DNA from: Pseudomonas mandelii
GTDB lineage: Bacteria > Pseudomonadota > Gammaproteobacteria > Pseudomonadales > Pseudomonadaceae
DNA length: 64,000 nucleotides
NCBI RefSeq assembly: GCF_900106065.1
Contig: NZ_LT629796.1
Coordinates: 4,557,501-4,621,500, forward strand
Direction of reading: 5' to 3'
Each line of letters starts with the position of its first letter. The first letter of the stretch is position 1. Below are positions 63,205 to 64,000 of the stretch, one piece after another. The notes under the pieces were generated by a model, which saw only the letters and a program-made list of their open reading frames with translations, had not been told where the DNA came from and did no database searches. The translations under genes and the position numbers were made by a program.

Positions 63205-63251
63205 ATCCGCTTGTGGCCGGTTGTTGCCTGTGGTGAGGGTCAGCAAACGAC
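63205..63251. repeat. REP-like palindrome interrupted by IS1182 copy 2
   Basis: TCCGCTTGTGGCCGGTTGTTGCC followed by CAGCAAACGAC resembles the repeat at 53555. IS1182 copy 2 begins immediately after ACGAC, the same spot as copy 1. The preceding 62676-63204 shows no convincing gene. Confidence 0.5.
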
Positions 63252-64000
63252 CCAGGCTGTGTGAAAACGCCAGTGATTGTCTAACCTTCTGATCGTCTAG
63301 ATCGTATCGGGGGCGATCATGAAGCGATTTATTGAAGGTGAGGCTCGGACGCAAGTCACCTTGCTGCCGGAGTGTCTGGACGATTACGTAGCCGAAGAAA
63401 ATCCAGTGCGCGTGGTCGATGTTTTCGTCGATGAACTCGACCTGAGCACACTTGGTTTTGGGGGCGTCGATCCTGCCGCAACGGGTCGTCCGGCCTATCA
63501 CCCAGCGGTGTTGCTGAAGATCTATATCTACGGCTATCTCAATCGGATTCAGTCCAGCCGTCGGCTTGAGCGTGAGGCCGAGCGCAACGTCGAGTTGATG
63601 TGGTTAACGGGGCGTTTGGCCCCGGACTTCAAAACCATTGCCGACTTTCGCAAGGACAACGGCAAAGCCATTCGCAGCGTATGCCGCCAGTTCGTAGTTC
63701 TTTGCCGCAACCTCAATCTCTTCTCCCAGTCGATCATCGCCATCGACGGCAGCAAATTCAAAGCCGTCAATAATCGCGACCGCAACTTCACTCAGGGCAA
63801 AGTGAAGGCACGCATGCAGCAGATCGAGCAGAGTATTGATCGATATCTGGCGGCGATGGATTCGGCGGATCGGGCAACACCCGAAGTCGCCGAGGCCAAA
63901 GCAGAGCGGCTTAAAGAAAAGATAGAAACACTGAAAAAGCAGATGCAGAAACTCAAGGACATCGAGGCGCAGCTCCACGAAAGTCCAGACCAGCAGATCT
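63252..64000 (+). mobile_element. IS1182-family insertion sequence, copy 2 (runs off window)
   Basis: It starts with CCAGGCTGTGTGAAAACGC, and the distance to the transposase ATG (67 bases) equals that in copy 1. The orientation is opposite to copy 1. The right end lies outside the window. Confidence 0.9.
63319..64000 (+). CDS. IS1182-family transposase, 3' part outside window
   Basis: The first 227 codons match the N-terminal half of the transposase at 53782 (MKRFIEGEARTQVTLLPECL onward), including the first catalytic Asp in IIAIDGSKF and the Lys/Glu-rich stretch. No frameshift is visible up to the window edge. Confidence 0.92.
   Translation, partial: MKRFIEGEARTQVTLLPECLDDYVAEENPVRVVDVFVDELDLSTLGFGGVDPAATGRPAYHPAVLLKIYIYGYLNRIQSSRRLEREAERNVELMWLTGRLAPDFKTIADFRKDNGKAIRSVCRQFVVLCRNLNLFSQSIIAIDGSKFKAVNNRDRNFTQGKVKARMQQIEQSIDRYLAAMDSADRATPEVAEAKAERLKEKIETLKKQMQKLKDIEAQLHESPDQQI

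Noticed and set aside
62955..63292. Short plus-strand frames of about 72 codons before IS1182 copy 2
   Set aside because: No domain, no ribosome site, unusual composition, and they overlap the REP-like repeat and IS end.
53606..64000. IS1182 copies 1 and 2 as a composite transposon carrying the HEPN to 62675 region
   Set aside because: The inverted arrangement allows it, but each copy sits in its own REP-like site and no shared outer target duplication can be seen; independent insertions explain the data.

Overview
The window looks like a Pseudomonas chromosome or large plasmid. Evidence is the high-GC coding bias across the first 45 kb, a REP/REPIN pair typical of fluorescent pseudomonads (3484-3573), and a gene order that matches what I remember of the dit (abietane diterpenoid, resin-acid) cluster of Pseudomonas abietaniphila BKME-9. 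No database search was run; dit symbols rest on domain content plus remembered gene order.

Region 1 (1-13.6 kb) is an accessory terpenoid module: an enoyl-CoA hydratase (cut by the window start), several SDRs, a CrtI-like FAD oxidoreductase, a large inverted repeat around a REPIN, a TetR repressor divergent from a CYP226-like P450 with a near-perfect 29-bp operator between them, a lipocalin/CrtC-like protein, an MFS transporter and an NTF2-like protein. A minus-strand operon follows: MFS, [2Fe-2S] ferredoxin, ferredoxin reductase, SDR.

Region 2 (13.9-35.7 kb) is the dit core: ditA3-B-C-D-E, ditR (IclR), ditF with a DUF35 partner, ditG-H, ditA1-A2, a DUF2889 gene, ditI, ditJ (CoA ligase), ditK (TetR), then genes in the order expected for ditL-M-N-O-P and ditQ (second CYP226-like P450). 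The likely route is P450 oxidation at C7, DitA ring hydroxylation to a diol, DitB dehydrogenation, DitC extradiol cleavage, then CoA activation and beta-oxidation-like degradation. A dyad of the form TGWACA-N13-TGTYCA recurs in front of at least seven of these transcription units and probably marks the regulon.

Region 3 (35.8-45.7 kb) continues on the same strand with an amidohydrolase, a pair of overlapping acyl-CoA dehydrogenases, a crotonase, a third acyl-CoA dehydrogenase, and an operon of glutathione peroxidase, an extra pantothenate synthetase (panC), a periplasmic Cache protein, an alpha/beta hydrolase and an MFS transporter.

Region 4 (45.7-64 kb) is an IS-riddled, more AT-rich island resembling a decayed defence island. 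It holds two identical ISL3-family elements (1419 bp, 8-bp target duplications), two inverted identical IS5-family elements (1190 bp, 4-bp duplications), one complete and one window-truncated IS1182-family element, and an IS1182 relic. Removing ISL3 and the IS5 nested in its target duplication restores, in frame, a ~1524-aa nuclease-STAND NTPase resembling Avs antiphage sensors. IS5 copy 2 truncates the end of a HEPN-like gene, and ISL3 copy 2 truncates the first gene of an unrecognised overlapping two-gene unit.
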